From positions 20,387 through 33,552 of the forward strand of contig DALZ01000110.1 of NCBI GenBank assembly GCA_002496955.1: DNA of 13,166 nucleotides, given 5' to 3'. Within the stretch, counting starts at the first letter, position 1, and every line of letters starts with the position of its first letter. Origin of the DNA: Euryarchaeota archaeon UBA128. GTDB taxonomy: Archaea > Thermoplasmatota > Poseidoniia > Poseidoniales > Poseidoniaceae. Below the pieces are notes generated by a model, which worked only from the letters and a program-made list of their open reading frames with translations, did not search any database and was not told the DNA's origin. Both the position numbers and the translations under genes were made by a program. Shown piece by piece: positions 1 through 6,190 of the stretch.

Positions 1-795
1 GCTAAACTAACGATAGAGATTGATGAATTAACACGGGTGGGAAATTCAATCGCAGTGCTTATCCTAGTTACTTGCTTGTTAGGTCTTATCAACGGGATAG
101 ATTTCATGCAGCCCGAATCTGGTTTGGTGCGTCCTGATGAATTTGTTTTCCGTTTTGCTCAAAACGCTCCGGATGAGTCAGCCATTTTCAACGGGCATGT
201 CTATGATGACATAGGTAACCCAATTGATAATGCTACAGTGTATATTTCATGGTATGAAGGCGACTATTGGAATACCAGCTCTACTCAGACAGATGGCGAC
301 GGATTTTTTGAGATGGAAAAACTCGATCCTGGGATAACCCGTGTCGATGTAATTGTTCACCGCGATAATTACAAAGATCGCTTTTCCAACCGAGTTTTAC
401 TATCACCACCAGCATTATTTGAGCCATACGGCTTTACCAGCATTGATTTCGTAATGCCCTCACAAGAAGATTTCGCCAAACAGGACTGCCCGGAAGAATC
501 CACAGACTGCTCAGTCAGAGAGATTGATAATTCACCAAAACAGATGGACCATCCACTAATGGATTCCGCAGCCTCAATGATTTATTCAACGATTGGTGTT
601 GGCTTCATTGGTCTTTCTTCACTAGCTATTGGTTTTACGGTATGGGCCATGCGTTCTGGATCGGTTTACTTACTAAGAACCGCATCAGTATTATCTTTTT
701 TCACCATGGGTCATTATTATTCTGCCTGCTTATTCAGTCTAGTTGCCTTCGTCTTGACATTTACTATCCGCAAACCAAAAAGATCAATTAATTGA
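1..795 (+). CDS. Membrane-anchored protein with external carboxypeptidase-regulatory-like domain (5' partial)
   Basis: The frame is open to the first base of the window. The first possible start is GTG at 37, but neither a Shine-Dalgarno nor a TATA box supports it, so the gene probably begins outside and is partial. Counting from GTG 37 (252 aa), residues 2-21 form a hydrophobic helix. Residues about 50-130 look like a carboxypeptidase-regulatory / CNA-B-like beta-sandwich, with the pattern GHVYDDIGNPIDNATVYI followed by TDGDGFFEMEKLDPG. A linker carries Cys151 and Cys158, which could form a disulfide. Hydrophobic stretches follow at about 182-204 and 210-245, ending in the basic tail IRKPKRSIN. 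The topology suggests an outward-facing sandwich held by flanking helices. Such domains usually serve in adhesion or as structural spacers; no catalytic motif is visible. The domain class is fairly secure, the role unknown. Confidence 0.7.
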   Translation, partial: AKLTIEIDELTRVGNSIAVLILVTCLLGLINGIDFMQPESGLVRPDEFVFRFAQNAPDESAIFNGHVYDDIGNPIDNATVYISWYEGDYWNTSSTQTDGDGFFEMEKLDPGITRVDVIVHRDNYKDRFSNRVLLSPPALFEPYGFTSIDFVMPSQEDFAKQDCPEESTDCSVREIDNSPKQMDHPLMDSAASMIYSTIGVGFIGLSSLAIGFTVWAMRSGSVYLLRTASVLSFFTMGHYYSACLFSLVAFVLTFTIRKPKRSIN

Positions 796-820
796 CACTA
801 AGGTGCACATCAACCCTGCT

Positions 821-830
821 GTATTATCAT
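821..830 (+). promoter_or_regulatory. TATA-like box of the beta-propeller gene
   Basis: The AT-rich element GTATTATCAT is centred about 27 nt before the ATG at 853. This is the spacing expected if transcription starts at or next to the start codon. No Shine-Dalgarno is present in the 57-base gap after the preceding gene, which fits a leaderless mRNA. Assigned by position and composition only. Confidence 0.4.
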
Positions 831-852
831 ACTTGACCTGCTAAGCCCAGAC

Positions 853-1926
853 ATGAACATGGCCAATGCATGTTGGATGAGGCGTTCGCTGGACGAGCCA
901 GTCTCAGCATTGTCCATAGGGCCATATCAACACATTATTGTTGGCGGATGGAATGGTCGCTTGACAATGTGGTCAAATGACGGTGATGAGTTGTGGAGCG
1001 TCCATCTTCCCGATAGAATTGGTTGTATAGTAACAGATGGGGCAAGTATATTCGCAACAGCAGGTCTGCATTTGTGTGCCATTAATTCCGAAGACGGCAT
1101 AATTACATGGCAACACGCATTAGAGGGCAGCGCAGACCAAGTTACGGTGATTGACAAACTAATCTTTGCCACCTCTTCTGTGTATGATATTGAACACAAC
1201 GACTTCATTGATTCCGCAGTCTGGTGCTTTGATGAGTTTGGCAATAAGCTTTGGGAGAAGCACATTGCTGAACGGCCATGGGCATTAGTAAATGACAGCA
1301 GAAAATTATTCCTCGGACTGGGCAGGCCGAGAACCGGGGTTGTGGAGCTTGCGACAACTGGTGAAATGAAGCATTCTCCTTTACCATCCACATCGCCAGT
1401 AACAACTGGAGTAGAAACCGCAGGTGGACCATTGTTTGGTCATGCTAACGGGGATTTAACCACATTACAAGATCGGGTTTTTGACGGGGATGGGTCGAGC
1501 ATATCGTCTGTTTCTTGTGGGTCTGATAACTCAATTACTCTGTGTTGTAACAACAAACTATCTCACTTAGCCGCCGATTTTTCGCCAGTTTGGGAGGTTG
1601 AGTTATCAAGCATCACTGCCCTATCACGCGGTTTAATCATAGGCGGACATGAGACAATCTGGCTTGGCCATGCAAGGGGCACTGAATACGAGTTACGGGT
1701 AATTTCACAGCAGAGTGGAGAACAGATTTCAGCAATGTCGTGTGGTAAGTTGACGAGTGTAATATCAGATGATAATCGGGTAATTGCTGGTGATGAAAAT
1801 GGCGAGGTATATGTGTGGGAAGGGGGGATGTTTAACCGTCGCTTAACAGATTTATTATCGGAGTTAGAACAAGATGAGAAACGGGCATTGATGCGCGATA
1901 AACTCAACAAACTTCGGAAGCGTTAG
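853..1926 (+). CDS. Cytosolic WD40/PQQ-like beta-propeller protein
   Basis: A 357-residue protein made of repeated blade-like units ending in W or hydrophobic strands, such as GGWNGRLTMWSNDGDELWSV near residues 30-50, INSEDGIITW near 75, FDEFGNKLWEKHI near 128, and AGDENGEVYVWEGG near 311-325. Roughly seven or eight blades can be drawn. There is no signal peptide or membrane helix, so it is probably cytosolic. The last ~27 residues (LTDLLSELEQDEKRAL onward) form a charged amphipathic helix that could dock to a partner. Such propellers act as protein-interaction scaffolds; no enzyme residues stand out. The start ATG at 853 is supported by a TATA-like box 27 nt upstream; ATG 859 is a close alternative. 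The 3' end overlaps the convergent mptE by 23 bp. Partner and process are unknown. Confidence 0.75.
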   Translation: MNMANACWMRRSLDEPVSALSIGPYQHIIVGGWNGRLTMWSNDGDELWSVHLPDRIGCIVTDGASIFATAGLHLCAINSEDGIITWQHALEGSADQVTVIDKLIFATSSVYDIEHNDFIDSAVWCFDEFGNKLWEKHIAERPWALVNDSRKLFLGLGRPRTGVVELATTGEMKHSPLPSTSPVTTGVETAGGPLFGHANGDLTTLQDRVFDGDGSSISSVSCGSDNSITLCCNNKLSHLAADFSPVWEVELSSITALSRGLIIGGHETIWLGHARGTEYELRVISQQSGEQISAMSCGKLTSVISDDNRVIAGDENGEVYVWEGGMFNRRLTDLLSELEQDEKRALMRDKLNKLRKR

Positions 1927-2731
1927 TTGAAACTTGATCGGCAAGGCCGATCATCTGCAAAATCCTCAACATCCAATCCAATTTCTCTAACTTTCTCTCT
2001 ACACTAGTCTGGCCCGACCATTGCCCTACCTTGTCGGTTGAAAAACCGATAAGTGTTATCCGGTCTTTTGGAACGCCTAAACTCAAAGCCATACATACCG
2101 CTCGATCTCCGTCGGTGAAACCACCAAAATTGTACATTCCATCAATTACTTCGGTAATTTGGTGCGACAGAATTAGGTTAGGAGGTGATGACAAATTACT
2201 CCACTTGGCTAGACTGGACTGCCATTGCGCTAAATTATCACCATGCGCGTGAGCAATTAGCAACATCCCGTCTTTGGCATATTTGTCTATGTGCGGGTTC
2301 CCATCAAAATCAGTTACTATGCAGGCTAATCCGGACATACTACCAACTGCGCCAACCGAGCCATCTGCAGCAATCAATACTGTATTGGCAGAGTCTAACT
2401 GCTCTAAATCGCTGATTGAAACAGAGGCGCCGACGATAATTACCTTATCTGCAGAGTGTAGTTTTTTCTTGAGTGAATCCAATGCTTTATTCCGCATCAG
2501 GTGCGACCACAAAAGGACTCCGAGTGGGGCTTCTGATGACATCAATGTGCCCAACTTATGGGCACTTTCAAAATCGTCTTGATAACTCCAACCAAAGTGA
2601 GTCCTAACCGTAGTTTGAACATCGATCAAATCATTGATTATTGCATCTGCCACACATCTTCCAAGACAACCAGCCAAATGAAACATTATCATCGCGAAAT
2701 TGATATGGTCGTTGGAATGTGGAGACCTCAT
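1904..2731 (-). CDS. mptE: 6-hydroxymethyl-7,8-dihydropterin pyrophosphokinase, MptE type
   Basis: Transfers pyrophosphate from ATP to 6-hydroxymethyl-7,8-dihydropterin, a late step in archaeal pterin (folate or methanopterin-like) cofactor synthesis; cytosolic. Family motifs appear in order: VGASVS (nucleotide-loop-like), LIAADGS, IVTDFDGNP, IAHAHGDN and YNFGGFTDGDRAV, followed by ITLIGFSTDKVGQWS. These Asp/His-rich motifs are characteristic of archaeal DUF115/MptE proteins. The N-terminal region with HFGWSYQDDFESA matches the family's helical lead-in. The chosen ATG (2731) has GGAG five bases upstream and gives 275 aa; an in-frame ATG at 2758 (284 aa) is possible and has a TATA-like GATATC about 27 nt before it. 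Starts at 2692 or 2686 would still keep the domain. It is divergent from priL. Family assignment is strong; the exact start is uncertain. Confidence 0.88.
   Translation of the reverse strand: MRSPHSNDHINFAMIMFHLAGCLGRCVADAIINDLIDVQTTVRTHFGWSYQDDFESAHKLGTLMSSEAPLGVLLWSHLMRNKALDSLKKKLHSADKVIIVGASVSISDLEQLDSANTVLIAADGSVGAVGSMSGLACIVTDFDGNPHIDKYAKDGMLLIAHAHGDNLAQWQSSLAKWSNLSSPPNLILSHQITEVIDGMYNFGGFTDGDRAVCMALSLGVPKDRITLIGFSTDKVGQWSGQTSVERKLEKLDWMLRILQMIGLADQVSTNASEVC
1935..1953. other. Perfect 8-bp inverted repeat (hairpin) at the convergent gene end
   Basis: TGATCGGC, the 3-base loop AAG, then GCCGATCA: a perfect 8-bp stem beginning 9 bases after the stop of the propeller gene and lying within the last codons of mptE on the other strand. 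It could fold in the 3' end of the propeller mRNA and affect termination or stability. No T-run follows, so it is not a classical intrinsic terminator, and the bases also encode the MptE C-terminus. Confidence 0.45.
2699..2707 (+). promoter_or_regulatory. TATA-like element for priL
   Basis: TTGATATGG, preceded by a purine-rich GCGAAA that could serve as a BRE, is centred about 27 nt before the priL ATG at 2730. It lies within the mptE coding region on the other strand. A weak match, supported mainly by its spacing. Confidence 0.3.
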
Positions 2732-3995
2732 GCCGACTCCAAAAGTCACTCCTCCCATACGGAACGAGGTGACGTTGGCACGATATCCATTCCTGCCGCA
2801 GGCAACCGAATGGATTCAGCGCTTAGCTTTGGAGCACGATATCGATTTGGATGAATTACTCGACGGTGAGTGGATGGAGAAAGCGCGCTCTCGGGCTAGA
2901 ATACGGTTGATTGATTCGATAGAGTCAAAGGATGGTGTTGCAGTCGTCGGTGGTGACATATTTACCGAGGAGGGACGAATAATAGAGGCATTTTCTTTTT
3001 ATTATGCCCGATTAGTAGTGTTCGCCTCTGAGGACGAACGCCTTATTTCTCGATGGGCTCAAGCAGAGGCTACTCGTGCAGAACAGGTCTTGACACGTGA
3101 CTCTGATAATTTGGAAATAATCGCAAAAACCTTCATTTCAGACATCGAAAAAGCCAGCGAAATATCCTTGACAGTTCGACCAATAAACAAAGCATCGGGT
3201 AGGAAATTAAGACAGAACCAAGATGGGAACATTTGGCGAATTGGCTTATCAGATTTCATTGAAATCTGCCCTAAAATTACCGGCTCAAGATGGCGCTTAG
3301 CAAATACCCAAATCAACCAAGGAAAAATTACTCTGTTTAATGAGCAGCAATATTCATCCTCAGCAAAACTCGCTAGATTGCTTAGAGAACGGATAAAACA
3401 TCACATCGAACAAGAAGCGTTGCAAAAGATGCAAAATATCGACATGCAGCTAGCCCTGAGATTGGCAGAACCTGTTGGCATGGTTCGGAACCTGATGGCT
3501 AGTAAAGCAAGCGAGGCGATTACACTGGTTGGTGCCGAGGAATCTGACTGGCCGCCTTGCATGCGGAAAATTATCGCCGATTTGGCCAACGGCGTCAACG
3601 TCAATCACTTCGGTAGACTTTTTCTCGCTTCAATATCGGCTACTCTTGCGCTACCTGAAGAGTCCTGTGTTGGATTTTTCAGAGGGGCTCCTGATTTTAA
3701 TGAATCAACGACTACATACCAAGTCAACCATGTGTATGGTGGCCAATATACTCCCGCATCATGTGGCAAACTCAAAGTCAATCATAATTGCCCAGTGCTA
3801 CCGGGCGATGATAGGTTGTGCGATATATCGTGGATGGATCATCCGTTAAAATATATTAGAGCGACACAGCGCTGGAAGGCTCGCAATCAGCAAGCGGAGG
3901 CAGATGCCCGAGCAGACGATGTCCCACTTAATGCGGAAAAAGTTGAGACGAATGAAGTCTCTCAAACTAATGATAAACCGCCAGAAACTGAATAA
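2730..3995 (+). CDS. priL: DNA primase large subunit PriL
   Basis: Regulatory, iron-sulfur subunit of the archaeal/eukaryotic heterodimeric primase that makes RNA primers with PriS during replication. The 421-residue product (from ATG 2730) starts with a PriL-type N-terminus, ARYPFLPQATEWI near residues 18-30, followed by an all-helical domain. The C-terminal domain carries the four expected 4Fe-4S ligands: Cys277 (PPCMRKI), Cys313 (ESCVGFFRGAPDF), Cys345 and Cys354 (SCGKLKVNHNC). The family signature YQVNHVYGGQYTPASC lies between the second and third ligands' surroundings. About 35 hydrophilic, Glu/Asp-rich residues form a probably disordered tail after the domain. An upstream TTG at 2700 is in frame but less likely. 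priS is not in this window. The gene is divergent from mptE and 59 bp ahead of the DUF373 gene. Identification is secure. Confidence 0.93.
   Translation: MPTPKVTPPIRNEVTLARYPFLPQATEWIQRLALEHDIDLDELLDGEWMEKARSRARIRLIDSIESKDGVAVVGGDIFTEEGRIIEAFSFYYARLVVFASEDERLISRWAQAEATRAEQVLTRDSDNLEIIAKTFISDIEKASEISLTVRPINKASGRKLRQNQDGNIWRIGLSDFIEICPKITGSRWRLANTQINQGKITLFNEQQYSSSAKLARLLRERIKHHIEQEALQKMQNIDMQLALRLAEPVGMVRNLMASKASEAITLVGAEESDWPPCMRKIIADLANGVNVNHFGRLFLASISATLALPEESCVGFFRGAPDFNESTTTYQVNHVYGGQYTPASCGKLKVNHNCPVLPGDDRLCDISWMDHPLKYIRATQRWKARNQQAEADARADDVPLNAEKVETNEVSQTNDKPPETE
2737..2740 (-). promoter_or_regulatory. Shine-Dalgarno GGAG before mptE
   Basis: On the minus strand GGAG is followed by the five bases TCGGC and then ATG at 2731. 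This favours 2731 over the upstream in-frame ATG at 2758, which has no such site. The motif is short, so support is moderate. Confidence 0.35.
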
Positions 3996-4043
3996 TCCGC
4001 GCGAAGGATTTGAATCGTAGGACATGCTAGGCTTGACAACCAA

Positions 4044-4050
4044 AGGTGAT
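4044..4050 (+). promoter_or_regulatory. Shine-Dalgarno AGGTGAT before the DUF373 gene
   Basis: AGGTGAT matches the 16S rRNA anti-Shine-Dalgarno over seven bases and ends four bases before the GTG at 4055. The ATG at 4049 lies inside this motif and is too close to be its start. The same heptamer, with a similar spacing, precedes glmM. Confidence 0.5.
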
Positions 4051-4054
4051 GCTA

Positions 4055-5173
4055 GTGACCAGAACTCTTGTTCTAACTGTCGATAGAGACAATGATCTCG
4101 GTATTAAGACAGCCATAAGAGGTCCCGTAGTGGGGCGCCGTCAGGTTCTTACTGCGGCACTAAAACTCGGCATTGCTGACCCAGAAGAGAGTGATACAAA
4201 CGCTATTCTCGGTGCCTTGTCACAGCACGACAACTTATCCGAATCGCTTAGTGATGACGATGAGGTTGAAATTGCGATTTTAACCGGTGATGAAAAAGTC
4301 GGGATTCGCTCAGACCGGGCAATTTCTGCACAATTGGAGGAAATAGTCACGACATTTCAGCCAGATAAAGCGATATTAGTCACCGATGGGGCAGAAGATG
4401 AATCGGTACTACCTATTATTCAGTCTCAGGTGAGAATTGACCACGTCGAGAAAATCATTGTTAAGCAATCAAAAGGCATAGAGGGAACATATTACTATAT
4501 CGTGAAAGCGTTAGAAGACCCCAAATGGCGGGCCAAAATAATGATACCGTTCGGCCTTGTATTGGCTATTCTCGGACTGGGAATCATGTTACCAGCCGAA
4601 ATTGGGGGCGTCGTTATTGGTGCCTTACCTTTAGTTACCGGATTGTACATCTTTAGTAAGGGCGCAGGAATAGAAACCACGGTTAACCGAGTGATTCAAG
4701 AAATGAGGGATAACGCTGATGCGGCGATGTTTTCTTCATTGTTATGGACCGCTACTGTATTCAGTGCGATATTCGCGGTTGCAGAAGGATATCAAGAATA
4801 TACGAATCTTGTTGCTAATAGCAGTACATCTGTATTGTGGCTTGAAGTCACTCATGCTGCACTAGCCTGGATTGTTATTGCTTTCTTGACATCAACAGCC
4901 GGCTTTATGTTCTTGAGACTAAGAAGAGGATCATTTTCTGGCCGCTTAATCGTTCTCAGTATATTCGGTATGGTGGTTTATTCATTCGTAGACTCGGCTT
5001 TACAGATTTCCACCAATGTGCTCAACGGACAGTCTTACGAGTTTGGTGTCAATCAAATATTAGCCGACTTGTTCTATCCAATTATTTGGGTTGTAGTGCT
5101 TTGGATGGCTACCACAATTAAGAATTCCCTACAAGCCAAACAGGCCCAGTCGGAAAGATATTGGGGAATCTGA
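4055..5173 (+). CDS. DUF373 family six-helix membrane protein
   Basis: Archaeal DUF373 family protein of unknown biochemical role. The N-terminal soluble domain opens with TRTLVLTVDRDNDLG and contains the family block ILVTDGAEDESVLPIIQSQ, then IIVKQSKGIEGTYYYIVKALEDP. These Asp-rich motifs resemble a nucleotide- or metal-binding fold, but no activity can be assigned from sequence. Six hydrophobic helices follow, around residues 160-182, 184-204, 223-245, 260-288, 297-320 and 337-360, so the C-terminal half sits in the membrane. Start choice: GTG 4055 has AGGTGAT at ideal spacing; ATG 4049 and GTG 4046 add two or three residues. It follows priL at 59 bp and could be co-transcribed. The stop codon directly abuts the stop of the convergent CBS gene. 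Family membership is strong. Confidence 0.88.
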   Translation: MTRTLVLTVDRDNDLGIKTAIRGPVVGRRQVLTAALKLGIADPEESDTNAILGALSQHDNLSESLSDDDEVEIAILTGDEKVGIRSDRAISAQLEEIVTTFQPDKAILVTDGAEDESVLPIIQSQVRIDHVEKIIVKQSKGIEGTYYYIVKALEDPKWRAKIMIPFGLVLAILGLGIMLPAEIGGVVIGALPLVTGLYIFSKGAGIETTVNRVIQEMRDNADAAMFSSLLWTATVFSAIFAVAEGYQEYTNLVANSSTSVLWLEVTHAALAWIVIAFLTSTAGFMFLRLRRGSFSGRLIVLSIFGMVVYSFVDSALQISTNVLNGQSYEFGVNQILADLFYPIIWVVVLWMATTIKNSLQAKQAQSERYWGI

Positions 5174-5656
5174 TTACAAAATAAATCTCGGCAAGTGCTT
5201 GGCCATAGTTTTGTGACCGACCGTCCCCACTAAAACGCCGTCAGAATTCACGACGGCAATTTGGCTCAGGTCGTGGGTCAGCATTAACGCACCTGCTTTG
5301 AGTAACGGAGTGCTAGCCTTAACAGTCAGCGGCGGGAGATTAATCAATTGTTTTGCGGGCACGGTTAACATCCAAGCTACTGATCTTTCAACATTCTTTT
5401 TGGCAACGATTTTCAGCATATCCACAGCATGTATCCGTCCCATTGGAACCCCATCACTATTCACGACGAAGACATGGTCCCAGTTATTCTGGGTCAAATC
5501 ATCTAACACATCAGCCATTGTGTCATTAGCGAAAACCCAGTTTGCCTCGATCATGGTATCACGGCAAGTGATGTTTCGAACAACCCTAGACTTCTCTTCT
5601 GGCGATAGTTTACCAGATTTTTTTTGCGAAGCTTTCCTCATTTTTGATCTACTCAT
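5174..5656 (-). CDS. Two-CBS-domain protein
   Basis: A 160-residue soluble protein with two CBS motifs forming one Bateman module, a class that senses adenine nucleotides or S-adenosyl ligands. CBS1 spans about 33-85 and ends HVFVVNSDGVPMGRIHAVDML. CBS2 spans about 95-155 and ends IAVVNSDGVLVGTVGHKTMA. The two share the VVNSDGV strand-turn. The first ~28 residues are Lys/Arg/Ser-rich and probably flexible, possibly a nucleic-acid or partner contact. No fused enzyme or transporter domain is present, so it is likely a stand-alone sensor. ATG 5656 has GAGG nine bases upstream; ATG 5641 is an alternative. It is transcribed alone, divergent from the zinc-ribbon gene and end-to-end with DUF373. Its target cannot be inferred. 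Confidence 0.85.
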   Translation of the reverse strand: MSRSKMRKASQKKSGKLSPEEKSRVVRNITCRDTMIEANWVFANDTMADVLDDLTQNNWDHVFVVNSDGVPMGRIHAVDMLKIVAKKNVERSVAWMLTVPAKQLINLPPLTVKASTPLLKAGALMLTHDLSQIAVVNSDGVLVGTVGHKTMAKHLPRFIL

Positions 5657-5799
5657 CCCTAGGTCCCTCAGCCCATCGCCAAACCATCTTGTTAATCAAT
5701 TCTTCCAATCGTATTTCATATTTTATCCGGCATTTCTTTTTTGTCAACGATTAGTCAAACAATCTAAACTATCTAAAACGGTTTTGCACTGCGTAAATC
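5657..5799. promoter_or_regulatory. Divergent promoter region between the CBS and zinc-ribbon genes
   Basis: At 143 bp this is the longest gene-free stretch in the window, AT-rich and with T-runs. For the minus-strand CBS gene, positions 5728-5717 read GGATAAAATATG, a good TATA box; transcription would start near 5695 and give a ~40-nt leader carrying GAGG at 5669-5666. For the plus-strand gene, a TATA-like TCTAAAA lies near 5772-5778, about 25 nt before ATG 5800. A tandem 9-mer repeat overlaps that element. No small ORF or structured RNA was recognised. Confidence 0.5.
5762..5779 (+). repeat. Tandem imperfect 9-bp repeat in the promoter of the zinc-ribbon gene
   Basis: ATCTAAACT is followed directly by ATCTAAAAC, so seven bases are repeated exactly at a 9-base period. 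The second copy overlaps the proposed TATA-like element 25 nt before ATG 5800. It could be an operator with two half-sites, or chance in AT-rich DNA. Confidence 0.35.
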
Positions 5800-6150
5800 A
5801 TGACGGTCATTTCGCCAGATGAGTATAATCTGCTAATGAGTTTGTCAGGTAATGAGCAAAGCCAGCAAGCGGCCAACATCGGTAACAAGTATGGTCTTAG
5901 TAGTGCACAAATATTGGCTCTGATTGGAGTGACCAACCATTCGTCATCAGACCAACCAATAAATCAATCACTCATCAACTCAACCAGCCACCGGTTTGAA
6001 TATGACCCCAGCCCGACAGCATCAACACGAAGACAACAAATAACTCAAGCAGTTAATTGTCCAGGCTGTGGGGCTGCACTCGGGATACCAGATGTAAGAC
6101 CAATAAAAGTAACGTGCCCGCAGTGTTTGCATGAGCATATGTTTGCTTGA
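5800..6150 (+). CDS. Small zinc-ribbon protein
   Basis: A 116-residue protein with three visible parts. A short helical N-terminus covers about residues 1-45 (SPDEYNLLMSL, then a predicted turn and LSSAQILALIGV). A Ser/Asn/Thr/Pro-rich linker at about 46-80 is probably disordered. The C-terminal treble-clef/zinc-ribbon has CPGC at 87-90 and CPQC at 106-109, an ideal four-cysteine zinc site. Such ribbons bind nucleic acid or protein partners; the short N-terminal helices recall tethering modules that place a ribbon on a partner, but no family name is certain. ATG 5800 is supported by a TATA-like element ~25 nt upstream and no Shine-Dalgarno, suggesting a leaderless transcript. It heads a five-gene plus-strand run and may be co-transcribed with the next gene, 40 bp away. 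Function unknown. Confidence 0.7.
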   Translation: MTVISPDEYNLLMSLSGNEQSQQAANIGNKYGLSSAQILALIGVTNHSSSDQPINQSLINSTSHRFEYDPSPTASTRRQQITQAVNCPGCGAALGIPDVRPIKVTCPQCLHEHMFA

Positions 6151-6176
6151 TGGCCGGCGTATTGAAATCAGATAAC

Positions 6177-6184
6177 AGGAGGGG
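6177..6184 (+). promoter_or_regulatory. Strong Shine-Dalgarno AGGAGGGG before the 268-residue gene
   Basis: AGGAGG is a perfect core match to the anti-Shine-Dalgarno and ends six to eight bases before ATG 6191, fixing that start. It is the strongest ribosome binding site in the window and suggests leadered, probably operonic, translation after the zinc-ribbon gene. Confidence 0.65.
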
Positions 6185-6190
6185 CATAAT

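Noticed and set aside
927..1391. Minus-strand open frame of 154 codons inside the propeller gene
   Set aside because: It lies wholly opposite a well-supported gene, has unstructured Ser/Pro-rich composition and no motif or initiation signal.
3993..4040. A functional tRNA gene on the minus strand
   Set aside because: Only a T-arm-like core is present; the T-stem does not pair and no D-arm, anticodon arm or 5' acceptor half can be drawn. Kept only as a low-interest possible remnant.
5737..5742. T6 run as a terminator
   Set aside because: It lies between divergent genes, so no transcript from either neighbour should end there; more likely general AT-richness of a promoter region.
5298..5822. 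Plus-strand frame of 174 codons spanning the CBS gene and the divergent promoter
   Set aside because: It is the complement of two clear CBS motifs and then runs across AT-rich promoter DNA; no supporting start signal.
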